A stretch of 64,000 nt of DNA. Origin: Ectobius pallidus (lineage: Eukaryota > Arthropoda > Insecta > Blattodea > Ectobiidae). Made by a program: the position numbers and the translations under genes. Shown here in pieces: positions 43,241 to 57,036 of the stretch; position 1 is the first letter of the stretch; each line of letters opens with the position of its first letter. The notes under the pieces are model-generated. The model did no database searches. It was given only the letters and a program-made list of their open reading frames with translations, and had not been told where the DNA came from. The stretch is taken from assembly GCA_964059195.1 (NCBI GenBank), contig CAXKWD010000002.1, positions 53,656,923 to 53,720,922 on the forward strand. The letters run 5' to 3'.

Positions 43241-44501
43241 CGATAAGCATGAAAATTTACAAAACAGCTTTCCTTTGCTATATTTAGCTTTATAGATGCT
43301 GAAAATATCACTACTAAGCAAATAATATCCACAAAATATCGCAAAATTTGTTGGATTCATAAAATGTAAATAAGCACAAAATACCAGTACACCCCCTCCA
43401 GGAAAAATATTGAGCAATGTGAATGAAAATATTATGTAAAATTGTAATTTCTTTTTCATTCTCTTACCAGCCTGCTTTCCTTTTATGCTGTCTATATGAC
43501 TGGAGAGAAGTTATAGATACTTATGGTGGATTACAGCAATATTTGGTATGTGGTATTCAACAGATTCCACATTTCATGGAATGTTTTCAAGTGGCTATTT
43601 TTATAAACAAAAAGTCTCTTATTAGAGGCTGCCACATGGGCAAAATGATACAAGCAAGAGAACTTAGGTTAAACTGAATACTGAACCATCACAGATACAA
43701 TGTTCTGCTTGGATCAGGGCAGGTTTTATTGAATCTTGTCGAAGTTATGTTATTTCTTGCCTACACTAATAATATAATTAAAATTTGAATGTTATCCTTT
43801 TGTTTCCCACTGTAAAAAATAAATAAACTACAAGCAGTATAGGCTATTTAAGTCGTAATGAACACAATAAAACCAATCTGAGGTGGCCAAGGTTATTAGT
43901 CCTAAGTTCAAATCTCAAACCTTATGGCCAACCAATCTGACTTGGGTTTTTCATGGTATCTTCATTCAGAAAGGCTGGATTTGTAGATTTGTTTACTTTC
44001 CATAACTCCTCGCCGCTATGTCACCCAATATCATAATCATTTAAACTGAATATCCATCAAGAAGACGTCACCGAACAATAGAAATGGATGCACACAAATT
44101 AATTATTACAACAGCCTACCGGTAAATCTAATCACGTGATATGACCATTATTTGGAAGTTGTACATTCATTTTTGAATAGTACATACCGTTTCTATCATA
44201 AATCTAAAAGCCTCAATAATTCAAGTCTTAACAAGTATATATATGATAAAGTCTGTTTAACATATTTGGCACCAAGTATTTATATTTTTCCTTCTCGAGA
44301 TACGTTGATCATAGACACATAGTGACAGATCACAGTATTTTTGGATTTAGGGGACCTCAAAATGTGTATTTATGCTGAAAACTTGACATGAAAGTCAGTG
44401 TCGAACACAGTACATCTACTATAGTAGCCTATGTATGGTATGGGTACAGAAAGTAATATAATATTGGATAAATCTGAACTATGCTAAACTAACCTGTTGC
44501 A
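43241..44501. other. IARS2 3' flank; decayed SINE at about 43880-43990
   Basis: 'taagttcaaatctcaaacct' and 'gacttgggtttttcatggta' resemble the SINE copies at 26540 and 28914. No exon is seen. AATAAA-type signals for the - strand exist (for example near 43719) but none is close to the stop. Confidence 0.4.
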
Positions 44502-44714
44502 TTAATGTGCAAGGACTTGTCCACATCTGCTACAGAGCTCATTTGCTGCACTGGAAGTATAGCGCCGGCACCTGGGGCACAGGACTCGCTGTGTGGTCTC
44601 AGCTGCTTCTATGTGGAACTTAAGTGGTGTGTTGCCCTCTACAAGTTTGACTGAAGAAACTTGAAGGATCTCTGCAAGCTGACTCCAGCTACTCTCCTCT
44701 TCCATCTGCATTAA
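44502..44714 (-). CDS. IARS2: Mitochondrial isoleucyl-tRNA synthetase, terminal coding exon
   Basis: The - strand frame reads 'EESSWSQLAEILQVSSVKLV' and later VLCPRCRRYTSS, then ELCSRCGQVLAH and stop at 44502-44504. CPRC and CSRC, 11-12 residues apart, form the C-terminal zinc motif of bacterial-type and mitochondrial IleRS, which charges tRNA-Ile. Two acceptors fit in phase 0: after 'ttttttatgtag' (exon from 44714, preferred for its tract) or nine bases later. The preceding exon also ends in phase 0. Confidence 0.9.
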   Translation of the reverse strand, partial: LMQMEEESSWSQLAEILQVSSVKLVEGNTPLKFHIEAAETTQRVLCPRCRRYTSSAANELCSRCGQVLAH

Positions 44715-44717
44715 CTA

Positions 44718-45710
44718 CATAAAAAATTTTAAAAATAAACTCGTATTATTGGGTAAATCCAATAATCTGGCTCTTAATGATGCCAAAATGGATGATATTA
44801 CATTTAATTTAACTCTAATAAATCATGATACTGATAGATCTATTAAGTTCCTTGGAGTTCACCTTGAAGCTGGTTTGGATTGGCTTTCACACGTAAACAG
44901 TACATCTATTAAATTGAGCAGGGGATTATTCATTTTAAGGATTTTGAGAAACCATCTTCCCCAGAATGTTTACTGATGGTTATTACGGACATATACATAG
45001 CCACTTAAGCAGTGCTTTAGTTGGAAAATATTTTATGGGGGTAATCACCTTCCATAGAACGCATATCTATTGCGAATTTAATAGTGTTTGTCATTATTAA
45101 CAAATACACTCTCGTGAATTGGACATTTAATAAGTATTTTAGGACAATATCGTTCCTGTACTGCCAGTACGACGTACCGGAGCACATATTTTTCCCGGTA
45201 TGGTAGAAGGAAAATAATTTTATACCGGTACGCAGTACCGGTGCGTACCGGCCCAACTAAAGCACTGCACTTAAGCTATGGAAACCTATTGAGGGGACTT
45301 CAACAAACAAGCTGTTTATTTTGGAAAAAAAAAAAAGGCGATCAGAATGATGTGTGGATTGTCTTTTAGAACACATTGTAGGCCTCTACAAAACTGAGAA
45401 TTCTGATTCTAAGATCAATGTTCAACTTAGACTGTCTTCTTTATATCAAGAGAAACATTGATAGGTACACTCTTTGTTCTACAATTCATATCTATTCCAC
45501 GAGATATAGTTAAAAAATATATATTCCTAAATGCCAATATAGTAAACACAAAATAGTTATGATGTTATATCTCTAAATATATACAACAGACTTTCTGACA
45601 ATATTAAAAATCTTTCTTTACCAGCATTCAAGAGGACAGTTAGATCAACATTGATCTCAAATCCTGTGTACATGTTGGATGAGTATTTTAAAAGCAGATT
45701 ATTTTAAAGT
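44718..45710 (+). mobile_element. LINE C-terminal fragment in the last IARS2 intron
   Basis: The + strand encodes 'DRSIKFLGVHLEAGLDWLSH' and 'LILRILRNHL'-like sequence up to 44970, interrupted by a MITE at 45010-45267. Decayed post-RT sequence ('RLSDNIKNLSLPAFKR', DEYFKSRLF) continues to about 45705. It is a Jockey-like LINE related in style to the fragment at 3166-3790, and lies opposite in strand to IARS2. Confidence 0.75.
45010..45267. mobile_element. 258-bp hAT MITE nested in the LINE
   Basis: Perfect 15-bp inverted ends CAGTGCTTTAGTTGG / CCAACTAAAGCACTG and a perfect 8-bp duplication 'cacttaag' (45002-45009 and 45268-45275). The right half is rich in 'taccggtacg' palindromic words. Confidence 0.9.
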
Positions 45711-46745
45711 ACTATTTTATCAAACTTTCTATGCATATTTATTATTTTGACGTTCCTATAAATGTGCTAGCAAAAACAATGGATATTATACACTACTTTT
45801 TTTCAAATAAGTTCATGATAAAATACTGCAAAGAGTTCTTTTATACCTAAAAATCTACATATTTATATTTATGGACATAATAGTGCCATCATGCTAGTTG
45901 GAATTACACCCACAAAGTTGATAACAGAAAGTTAATTTCTCACAGACTGCTTTGAAAATTTGCAAAATTATAATGAATATGAATGAGATAATCCAATGTA
46001 ATCCTACGTAAGGATGTATATTCCATTTATCAACCAAGAGTTTGTACTCAATTTAAGTCTAACTTACACTTGCAAGCTCCCAAATTTACTCACTTAGCTT
46101 TCTTCTAATTTGCATCAATTGTAGAAAAAGAGGGTGTACATTATTTGCCAATAATCAGTCAAAGACTGAAAATCTTATTTATTTAATCTTTTCAATACTA
46201 CTGACATATAAATTCGCCATCTTAAAAACATATAGAAGCAGAGATGAAAAATCAATGGAGTATAAAACATGAGAATCAAGTATCTATAAGTTGGGATTAT
46301 TATTTACAGAAATCAGTTTTTTTATTTTTATTTTAACAGTCTTCCTCTACATCAGAGGCTGTCAATTGACAAAGAATAGCATAAGAATTAATAATTACAA
46401 CAAAGAAGTATTTTGTATGCACTATAAACGTGTTATTGGGTTATCTCTAAAGAAGAAGAAGAAATAAGAAATCTACTGTTTCGAATACAGATAGTATCTG
46501 AGTATTCTTACAGAAAACTTTAAAGCCTGTAAGGCAATTTCACTGTCATATTTATGAAATATTCCACTGAAATTTCCCTCATTCAATTCAAACTTAGAGC
46601 CCACTGATGATTTCATATATTAATACAGAAATTCAGCTCTGAAGAGTTGATTATTTCAATAAACAAATGCATAATTAAAAACTCACTTAAGTATTATCCA
46701 AAATGAGCAGACAGGATTTATGAAGTAAAAGTGATGGGTGCATAC
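45711..46745 (-). other. Remainder of the last IARS2 intron
   Basis: AT-rich with no additional exon or element that I can name. The donor for the upstream exon, GTATGC, is at 46745-46740 on the - strand. Confidence 0.5.
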
Positions 46746-46930
46746 CTTAAGCAATGCTAGTGTCTCTCCTGAAGTGAAGATTTTGGCATTGAGTTGCTGG
46801 GTGTTGGTGATAGCAGTGGTCTTATTGAGTGTTTGCTTCACTTCCAGAGCCAGGTTCACAACTCGTGCTATTTCAGGCTGGTCCCAATCAGCCTTGGGGT
46901 TATTAACACCAGATCGGAATAACAGCTTTC
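46746..46930 (-). CDS. IARS2: Mitochondrial isoleucyl-tRNA synthetase, penultimate coding exon
   Basis: The 185-bp exon lies between acceptor 'ggtttactag' and donor GTATGC (- strand). Phase: two bases complete a codon, then 61 codons. It reads 'KLLFRSGVNNPKADWDQPEI' and 'ARVVNLALEVKQTLNK', ending 'FTSGETLALLK' in phase 0, as the terminal exon requires. This is the helical C-terminal region after the anticodon-binding domain. Upstream exons were not found between here and the right edge, so that intron may exceed 17 kb. Confidence 0.75.
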
Positions 46931-47201
46931 CTAGTAAACCAAAACCCTTCATTCGAATACATTTTATTACAATATGAGACTATATTTATGATTGAGTACA
47001 GTCAGAAATGTGCACAATGCCTGGATAAGATTTCCCAGAGTTAAGAAGATAAACATCCCAATCAGTAGTTGATGAAGACTTTAAGAAACTTTCAAGAAAA
47101 AACCTGCCTTTTAAAAAATTGTTTATACCGGTTTATCACATTGTTTATCTTTCTACGAAAAATATTTTGAGCTTTCAAACTTATTGTCATATTGTTTATA
47201 C
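46931..47201 (-). other. IARS2 intron, no feature
   Basis: Nothing recognised. Confidence 0.4.
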
Positions 47202-47293
47202 TGTAGAGGAAAATTTGTCCTGGGCAAGAATCAATCCCAGGTTTAACTGAAAATCCAAGTTCATTTCCTGCCCGGGGCTAATTTTCCTCTACA
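47202..47293. mobile_element. Short foldback element with tRNA-3'-like arm
   Basis: Arms 'tgtagaggaaaatt' (47202-47215) and its inverse (47280-47293) are perfect, with further partial pairing ('gtcctgggca' against 'gccccgggca'). The B-box-like 'gcaagaatcaatcccagg' sits in the same relative place as in the 1153 element. It is probably a diverged family member. No target duplication is evident. Confidence 0.55.
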
Positions 47294-47639
47294 CTGTTAA
47301 TAAAATTATTATTCTCTTTAAAGAGATAAGACTAAAATCCTATGAGTGTACACTGTTTATCAATTTTTTATAAGTTCTTATTGAAGAAAATTTGCTTGCA
47401 AATAGAACACTGAAACGGCAGCCTGTAAGTCCCACAAACTGATCAGTTTATAGGACGTACTATTTTGATGACTGCAAGTCTAGGAGTCCTGAATGAAAAG
47501 AGGACAAACGTGGTAAACTACCATGCATGGGCATAAGGTGAAATTTTGTTCGGGAGGGGTTCAATGTAAAGTCGTCTTATCTCTATGTCCTTGACGTATA
47601 TTGTAACTTAATACTTTTTTTTAAATAACTAAGCAGTTA

Positions 47640-48015
47640 TGTTGTGATTTATTTATTTATTTATTATTCATCCTTTTATGTACATTAGTATCATAGTATA
47701 GGACATGTCAAAATATGCTATGCTAATACAGAAATAATATAAGATAATAAGTTAAGTGATAATATCAGCAAACAATAGAATAATAAAACAATTGGTGTGT
47801 TAGATAATTGAGTAAGAAGTACCAGTGTTGTAGAATGGAAGGATTACTGGACAAGCCAAATGTGTGGTAAAACTTATACCAAAGCCATATTGCGAATTTA
47901 GAAAACTGGGCACAGAAATTTCTATGTCAAGTGTTTGCAGTACTGTATAAATTCTTCCACGGTGTAGAAACTGTGCCCTATTAAAAATATTTTTAGTTTC
48001 TTTTTTGATCAATAA
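47640..48015 (-). mobile_element. Probable LINE 3' fragment with (AAAT)n tail
   Basis: On the - strand 'GRIYTVLQTLDIEISV' and 'QYGFGISFTTHL' look like LINE-encoded sequence. The segment ends in an AAAT repeat (plus-strand 'tttatttatttatt' at 47651-47664), like the LINE tail at 62596-62616. The assignment is tentative. Confidence 0.4.
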
Positions 48016-48136
48016 TACACTTTCATTAATATATTAATTTGAAACTCTTTTTCTTGAGGTTTCTGTCCATTTTTCTTTTAAATTAGTCTATTAATAAAGA
48101 CTTTCTTTTGATGAATTATCATAACACTGTAAGGTG

Positions 48137-49097
48137 TGTTGTGCCCTCGCCCAGGAGGTGGCACATGTCAGGAATATTCGAACGATCGGCTCTACGTTCG
48201 TTATCTTCTTCTTTAATTACCTTTCATTCGTTTCTGAAATAAATATTATTTCTAACACCAACAATCATGATTTTACTCTTTTAATTATTTAACTTAAATA
48301 AAACTATTAATTCGGATGGATCAGGATCTTATACTCTCGTAAGAAAACACTTGAAATTAATTTACATATTTATTCTAAAAATCTATAAGTGTATATGTTT
48401 CCTTGAACTTACATTTTACGGAGTTCTTCACAACCATCCTCAACTTCATGGCTTCCGTCGTCTAGCGACGTCGATGCACTTATCAACTTCATGTAGAGTA
48501 AAAGTCTGAGTCTGAGAGTGAGGCCTATTTCGGCCAGGTTTATATAACCATCCTTGCCACACCCAAACCTCGGTCAAGAGTCGTGATCAAACAAAATAAC
48601 ATAAGAAAGTACTATATGCCTTTCTTGTATGCAAATCGCCTATTATTTGCATGAACACAATATGAATATTACTGAATTGACTTAATTCAATAAAAGCTTA
48701 AATCTTGCGTTAAGCAACGGAAAATAATGACATAATTATGACCTCATCAACAACCAATAGAAACTAGTCTATTTTATCCTTACTCAGTACTCTGTGAATA
48801 ATGTTTACGCAAATGTGCTATACTTCATGTTCTGACAATGAACGTAATATAATACTTCTTTCCTTTTACAAACTGCAATCTTTGCTTTATTCATGTGACT
48901 TCTAAAGCAATATCCATAAAAGTATGTAATTGTCTTAACTTTATATTTCAACAATAAAATGTTAATCTCTTTGACCCATGCATTGTCGTATCCTAAATTA
49001 TAACATTGCTATTATAATCCGGGAGAAACAATGACAATGATTTCCGGTATAACCGTGGTATACGAAGGTATACTCAGGTATATACCAGGGCTCAACA
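48137..49097 (-). repeat. LTR (3' LTR in element orientation)
   Basis: 961 bp, TGTTG...CAACA. On the - strand a TATA-like 'GGTTATATAAACC' lies near 48550-48538, followed about 25-35 bp later by 'CACTCTCAGACTCAGAC', an initiator-like region. An AATAAA on the same strand lies near 48375. Confidence 0.9.
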
Positions 49098-49115
49098 TCA
49101 CCCCCTTCTTTTTTT
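49098..49115 (-). other. Polypurine tract
   Basis: On the - strand 'AAAAAAAGAAGGGGGTGA' abuts the LTR start, the expected primer for plus-strand DNA synthesis. Confidence 0.75.
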
Positions 49116-52100
49116 AAAACGAGCTGTTCCGTTTGGAACACTCGATTTTCAAGAAAATTCCAAAATTCTCGATCTTGTTGAGAGCTGCAAGATTCATTCA
49201 TTCAACAGTTATCGCTTGTAGAGTTTTAATTCCACAGTGGCTTCAATCATTCATCAATCAGGCTTACAAGAATGTTATTCCGTTCCAGCGGCCTTCAATT
49301 ATTTACTTACAGTCTTAACAAGTCGACAAACTGATAGGGGTTATGTATGCCTCCTCTTTTGGTCACTTTAATTTAAATACAGCTCAAATTTATTTAATCT
49401 TTAAATTCATTATTCAATTCTTTCTTATTGGCTTTGATGTCCATAATTTTCCTCTTATTACATAATAATTAATTTTACTTTAATCTATTAACACGACTGT
49501 TTGATCCTGTTTGGTTTTTAATTACAAAAATTTAATTTTACTTTAAAATCATTTTATAGTTGTGATAGTTGTGAATCCTCCTATATATACTGATATGTAT
49601 ATACTCATTTAACATTTAGTTATTTAGAGTGAGTGTGTGTGTTGTGTTTGTTTACATTCTTTCATTATTACATAATATTTTCTTTTCATCTTGAATAAAA
49701 TTATTACATTCAATTGATTTGATGTCTTTTACTAAACAAACTGAAGATCTGTGCCAGTGAAATTGTCGGACTAATTAAAATAACTCTTCAATGAACGGTG
49801 ACGTCGTCCTTCTCATCTCTGCACATCATATGGTCGGAAGGTTATTGCTTCTTCTGGACTCTTGGACCATGACGTCTTGTTTGGTTAAGATCAGGTTCCT
49901 TAACTCCTGGCTTCATCAGCTTGGCTCGTATCTGTATTAAACACAGATGACAATAATTATTACCTCGTAATATTTGCTTTTTTCTGACACCATAACTTAA
50001 TTTGTTAATCTTTAACATTTTTATTTAAACTTTAACGTCATCTAAAATTAATCTTTCATCAATATCTTTAATTTTCTGACTATTCTTTCATTAATGACTT
50101 ACTTCATTTCGCAAAAACTTCAAGTCTATGCTGAATATATCTTTATTTACTTCTGGCAACAACATTTTATTATCACATAATTTATGTAATTATCTTCAGT
50201 AATATGGGGCAAAACTCAAAATTAATTAAATAATATTACAATTAATAATGTCTTCAAGTATGCTTGTTATTCAAACAAAATGATGAATCTACTCGTAATT
50301 CATTTTTAAAGTAACTTACGCACTTCCAGTGGAAGGCTATACCCTCATAATAATACATATAAATTAAAGTAGGCGATACCACACAGGTGATTGTTGATCT
50401 CCTCCGATCTTCCTGTCACAAGTCTCAATGGCTTCTTTGGCTGTCCTGTGAATCGGCAGGTTCACAGTTTAGCTGGTTGGCTAAAATGTTACTAGTCGTC
50501 TGGACTATGGTACATAAATCGCCTTACATCTGCAATTATTTCTATCATCAAGCAAACACAATATATTGTATTAATTGTCATAATTAAACATTGGAAATCA
50601 AGCTGGATAAAATAAAAACTTAATGCGCTATCATAATTTGTTGTAACTCGTTACGGTAATGTCCGTACTCTATATAATTCAAAATACTTGTCCAATGACT
50701 TCAAAAATATATAAATCCATAAAAATTAATTTACTAACTTCGACAACTGACAGTAAGAAATTCCTTCAAAAAATTTCAAAACATTTAAAATTGCAAAAAT
50801 GGCAAAACTTAAAATGAATTAAGCTGAGCTTTCCAATAGCTGTGAAATTAACATCTTCTCCAACTGTATCGAATGTTGCTTTAATTCTTTTAATGTGTCA
50901 ACGAAAATTTGTAGTTTTAGCAATTATGTTAATGCTTTCGTAACTACATTCAATTCAAACAAAACATCGTCAATTAATTAATTTAAAATGTATCATGTTT
51001 TATTAATATACTTAATAAATTCCTACATTTGCGCTTATTTTATTTATATAAAATCTCTTCTTCCACTATTATGGTTAATTGGTTCTAGTATTACCAATAA
51101 ATTTTCTCATTCTATACATCGTATAGTATTTCGTAATTTAAAATTTCATATATTAAATAAAACTGTTATTTACACACTGCTTTCATAAATCAATTTACAA
51201 TATAATTTCTCTTAATTGTTGACATCTTTCGTACGTTGCCTAAAATATCATAATAAAACTAAATTTCATTACAATAATCTATTTAACACCTAAAAAAAAA
51301 ATAATTTTCTTTACTGTATCCTTTACTAGATTTCGTCGTCTTTCGTTCTGCTGCATTACTAAATCCTAATTTCCATTTAATTGTTATATCTATACTCTGT
51401 AACAAAGTATTTTATTTGTATTAAATTCTATAATGACTTTCTTGTGTTGCTTGGATTACTGTTACTACTAATTTCATTTTCTGTGCATTCTTGGGATTTC
51501 TTATATTCTTAATATTCTTTACGTTCCTAGGGGTTTTAGTATTTTTAATATTCTTTACGTTCCTTTGAAATTCTATGGTGCAAACTTATTTATTCTGCGC
51601 GTTCACTTTTCATTCGTGACCCTGCTCGAGTGGTTCTAAATTATATATATGTCTTCTTCGTACCTAACTTCATGGGATTTATTTCTATTGCGGGTTCCAC
51701 TATTCCTTCGGAGTTCCTTCCCGTGAGTTTTGTCCTCACTACTCCGGTACACACCGTTTTTGAACATAAACCTCACATGGGGTTTACACACACCAAGTTA
51801 TATTCATTCTCAAAAGTTCTCCTACTTTTGAAAGTTTCATTATTTGCAGAACTATCATTATTGATAACTTTGGTAGTTTCTTCATTTGCGGTTCTCTTTA
51901 ATTCCTGGGAGTTTTATTAATCACGCGTTGCTCGATAATCTTCGGGACTTTCATTCATTTTCGAAAGCTTCATTAAACTTTGGTAGCTTCATTAACTGTT
52001 GGAGTCCTTTTATTTACGTGTGCCTCGTTAAATATTAAAATCTCATCAAACGTGAAAATCTCTTAAATGTAAAAGTCTCTTGGTCAAATATTGAAAATCT

Positions 52101-53803
52101 AGTTATCAATGTGCACTCGCTAACTGATCATAATTCTTAATAGTGAAAGAGATGACTACTTGTGCGCGCTCCCGTTGCAACCTGTCCCTTAGTCTTCTTC
52201 AACGGACTCTCATTCACCTTACTGAAATGACTTCTGTCGTCATTTTTCCCATCGTCATCCATGTGACGGTATACTAACTGGCTAAAGGCTTTCCGTCCTC
52301 TGACGACCAATATTCATCCACCGGTTACTGTGTCCTAGCTAATCGGTAGGCTTGCTTTCATGACCCCTTTTCATGACATTTTTTTTTTCTTCATGGCATC
52401 TTTTCATGACATTAGGCTTCGCTTACTATTTTTCTATCTTTCTATTGTGGGTGTATTGCTGGCACCATTTCATGTCGTCTGGTTTCCTTTCCAGAAACAA
52501 TGTCCTCCCCCATTAGGACGTAACTTTATCCTACTAATATGAACTACCAATGTTTTTCCATTTTAAACATAATACGATAGTAAACCTCATTTATATTCTC
52601 CTCAATGGTCAATAGGGCCTATCCAAAGTTTTGGATAATTTTTTTTTTTTTTTTATCATTGCCTTTCACTGTGGCCGTAAAATATAATAGTACCTTATTC
52701 CCTATTTTAAATAATCCATAACGAAAATTCATCTTATCGTTATACTGCTTTGCATGCACTACTTGCTTTTCCGAATACGGCTTCGAACAATTCATACGTG
52801 TATTCTAATTTTATCTGCTACAGTATCAACCGTATTATTTACTGTCTCATTCCTTGAGAATCTAAAAAATATTTTATAAAAAAATGGTAATTTCATTTCT
52901 TCCCATGCAACAATAATTAATAATTATCCTGTTATCGTTTAAAATATGCTCTTATAAATCATATGCATGTGATAACATATCTGCAAGTATAATGGCTTCT
53001 GTCAATCGTGCCATTAATCGTAATGTTTGTGTTTCTTAATTTGCAACTGTGTACTACTTCTTTCAATAACTTGATTTAATATTCCGTCCTTATCTTTGCT
53101 TTTAAAATAAGCTTATAAAATTTCCATGGTTGAAAAAATTATATTAAATACAAACTCTTGTTCTATTATTTCTGTGTTTTTATAAAAAATAAAATTTGCT
53201 TCAGTATATTTCCTGAATGCATCCATACTCGTCAATAATTTTATATTTTACCTGCAAAAATTTTAACAATAGTAATTACTGACTTCATCCACGCTTTGCT
53301 CGAAGAGCTGTAAAACTGGATTAAAATTATACAATGAAACGACCGGGTTTTCCTTGTCTTACGACTGTTATAATAAACATTCTCAATATTTCCTCTATTT
53401 CAACTATAATACCATATTTGGACAATAAAAATTCTACGTTTCAACATTCTAACGTCTTTCTTTTGTCTTCCGATAAACACTAATTGACAATTCGTAAAAA
53501 TTCTGTATTATTCTGCAATATTCTGAAATGTTCGGAACAATTAGCCTGAATTCCTTATCATTCTTTATTAACATAACTTCTGTTATCATCAAACTAAAAT
53601 TCTTTTCAAAATTTTCTAACCATTTAAAATATTACAACTTGGTAATCTGATTACCCGTAAATACCTTTACATCATTATCAATGTAAAAATTTTGCATACG
53701 TCTGTGACAAATCGATGTATTTGTATTGGACTGTAAAATGTAATTCGAAAAAATCTTATATCTAACGCAAAAATTTCGAACTCAATTCTTTTAAACTAAA
53801 TTA

Positions 53804-53804
53804 C

Positions 53805-53850
<46 letters not shown>

Positions 53851-53851
53851 T
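53804..53851 (+). repeat. (ATT)n microsatellite inside the LTR element
   Basis: About 16 ATT repeats. Confidence 0.95.
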
Positions 53852-56437
53852 TAATCTATTATCGCGGTAAACTCATTACATTTTCATTCATATAATTTAT
53901 TAAAATAATGTAGTTGGCTAAACATCTGTAACAGCTCGCGTTGAATGATCACGCACGCTCTTTGATACCATCGAATGCAAGCGAAGGAGTTTTCTGCATT
54001 CCATCTCCAGATAACCAACTTCTTGCAGTCTGGTATTTTAATACTGACTGTCGACATAACATCTCTCTTAATGTTTCAAATATAATTTATTAAATTCTTC
54101 TCGTACGCATTCTGTATTTCCTTTAATTAAAATCTATCATAAACTTCGCTACATAAGCAAATTCGTTTTGTATCTGCGATAATCTACAAAACCTAAAAAT
54201 TATCTAACTTCTTTAATTGTACACGTACAATAAAATAATTCACTATAACCTGAACTTTTCTTTCTTTCTTTTCCTTCTATTTCCACTTACTAAAACTCAA
54301 TGTAGCTTAAACTCACTAAATATTTTAAATAAACCAAATTCATTAAAATTTCATTTATATACAATAATTAACATCTCTATGCGTTATCTTCTGAAAAATC
54401 TGTTCAGAACCTAATTCGATCCTCTTCATCGGAACTCTTTCCGGAACAAAACTTTATCGGAGCTAACCAAACGCTCGCAGAAGGCCTGATAATGTTCTTA
54501 TCCAACATCATCTATCATTTCTATACCTTCTCATTATATTTACGTAGTAGGGGTATTTTCTTAACTTGGGGCACATCCCAGTTATTAATTCCATGTTTTA
54601 CTTTGTTGGTGCAGCCTTTTTTTTTTTTTCTATCTCTTGGGTCATGAAATACATCTACAAACTTTTCTAACACTCCACATTTTATTTTGCCTGTCACTTA
54701 AGGTAAGTGATTTAAGTTCTCTGACTCAAGTAAGCCTATAATGTCGCATTCCGACTTCATTCGGAGCCAACACATTTACCTGATTTTTTTTTCTTCCCAG
54801 ATGTGAATCTGAATGTGTTGTTCGTGCTGTTGCATTTTTTTAGTAATTTGACGTCACTATCTTGTATCGTACCCACAGCAACAAAAGTACTCATCACGCC
54901 TGCACTTACGTGGTTTTTGAGATGCATCCTATTCTTTGATTTTCGGTAACTCTATTTAATAATTAATTGTTTAATTATTTTCACAGGAATTTTGTTCTAC
55001 ATCTCTGTTTCCCATCGCTTATCTCCCTATCGCTAAGCGATCTAGCTAGGTAAATCCCATAATACCTTGCTCTTCAGGTCTAAAACACTTTATCTTATTC
55101 TCGGGACAAGCTAAACATAGTTGTGCACTTCCTATGCGCTATAGCTTCATACCTTCATGGTATCGTCTGTTTACGTGCAGCATAAACTAGACAAACATCA
55201 CGACTATCATACTGAGATATGAGATTGTTTCTAGAACTCTTCTCTGATGCTTCCACCTAACCATGCAAGATATCGCAGGAGTTACTTCTATTCCCATTCG
55301 TATGGTAAGTAAGTGGATTATTTCGGGTGTACAGTCCGAATCCATCTCTCCTAGCGTCAATACACGGGGGTTACTACAACAGATTTATGATCTCTTCTCA
55401 TATGACTAGTGCGCGGTTCAAAACATCAATGTTTCCATGTTTTGATTCATACAATCAAGACCTATTCCGTCTCGTTCTATTTCAATTTGGACACTCTATA
55501 AACTCATGCGAATATTTCCCTTCATTCGCGAAATCCATCTACTTGAAATCCATCAAATAGGTAATACCTTTAGCTTGTGACGTCACTCTTTAATAATTAA
55601 CCTGTGAAACACCTGGATTGATACAGCCGCATCTGTATCCCCTAAAACTGAAACTAAAGAGTTTTTCAATCGATCAGTGCTTATGACCATGAGTTCCTTA
55701 TTTTTTTTTCAATTACGTCTATCTTAATAATGATCTCTTTGCGCGAGGTGTTCTAAAAATCCTACGAGAAGTTCTACTCCCTCAAACTCTCGTATATCTC
55801 TTTGCAATCCCTTTTTCTTACAATAAACAGTCTGTATGTTAGCCCATCCTTTTAAACTGATTATTTATTTTCTGCTGATTAAAGTTGCTTACATTTATCT
55901 GATCCGACTGTCGTTTATCTAATCCTGCTGTCGTGCATTAATTGTAAAATTTCTTACCGCAAGCATAACATGTAACGTAAATAAAAAAATTACATTTCTG
56001 TCTTGTGCACTTCGCACTTAAAAAAAAATATAAACTGAATCTCTTGTTCTGAATTCTGTTGTGACTGCTAATTGTACTACTTGCATGTAACATGGTAACC
56101 TGAGTTGAATCTGTTCCCGACTTCTCATCCTGTTACATCAGCTGCTAAAAATCTGCATCTGCCTTCTCAGCACGAATATGCTTCTCGTGTGAGTTATTAG
56201 TTGGCTTTAGTATTATAATGATAAATCTTGGACATGATTAAACCTTTTGCGTTGCTATTTAAAACTAAATATAATAATAATCATCGGGTAGTTTTTTTTT
56301 GTTTGTTAACCCTATTCTCGAAAGTGGATCTCAACTAATCATACGTAGTTTCGTCACTAACTAAATCAATGTCTCCCTGACAATGAAAAATTCTGTTGCG
56401 GGACCTACAACTTTAAACTTTACAATCTGCTTTTTGT

Positions 56438-56512
56438 CTGCAATCTCTGTCTGAATTCGCTGTCTGAATCTACTGTCTGAATTCACTGTCTGAATTCTCT
56501 GTTTGAATCTCG
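56438..56512 (+). repeat. Minisatellite of 'ctgtctgaattcact' units
   Basis: Five imperfect copies of about 14-15 bp inside the LTR element. A 65-aa frame with repeated QRIQT arises from it and is not considered a gene. Confidence 0.75.
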
Positions 56513-57036
56513 AAACTCCCATTATAATTTTTAAAAAAATTAAAAATTCCTTTACCATTCCTTCACTGGTAAGCTATCTGCTGAGCCACTCCACTCATTT
56601 ATCGCACTATATGCCGTAAAATCTTTTGTCGAGTTACCTGAACTATTTATCTTGCTACAAGATTTGCTTTGCTGCCGTTAATTCTGTTACCCTAGTTTTA
56701 AACTTTAATTCTGTTACCCTAGTGTTAAGCTTTACAAAGCTCGTCTAATACCTTCGTCAAGCAACATTCTGACCTATGTGAATTGTACACTATCAGCAAT
56801 CAATTAATCGTTAACCAAGTAATGTTAATCAACCCTTGACTTACAATGCACCAACCATTTGTAAAAAATTTCCCAAGAAGCTTAATTTGCCACTAACTTA
56901 TAATGCCCACATTTTCTAAACAATTTATAACAACAACTTATTACTAACACCTACACACACCCTAACATTTTTCCGAGAGCATGAGATCGTGAAACCATTT
57001 TTCCATCTTTAAACATTAATTTTATTCGCGGTAAAC

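Noticed and set aside
43202..43677. 84- and 85-aa frames near a SINE fragment
   Set aside because: No domain or consistent splice structure.
56361..56558. 65-aa frame with repeated QRIQT on the - strand of the LTR element
   Set aside because: Generated by a 14-15-bp minisatellite; not a gag or pol fragment.
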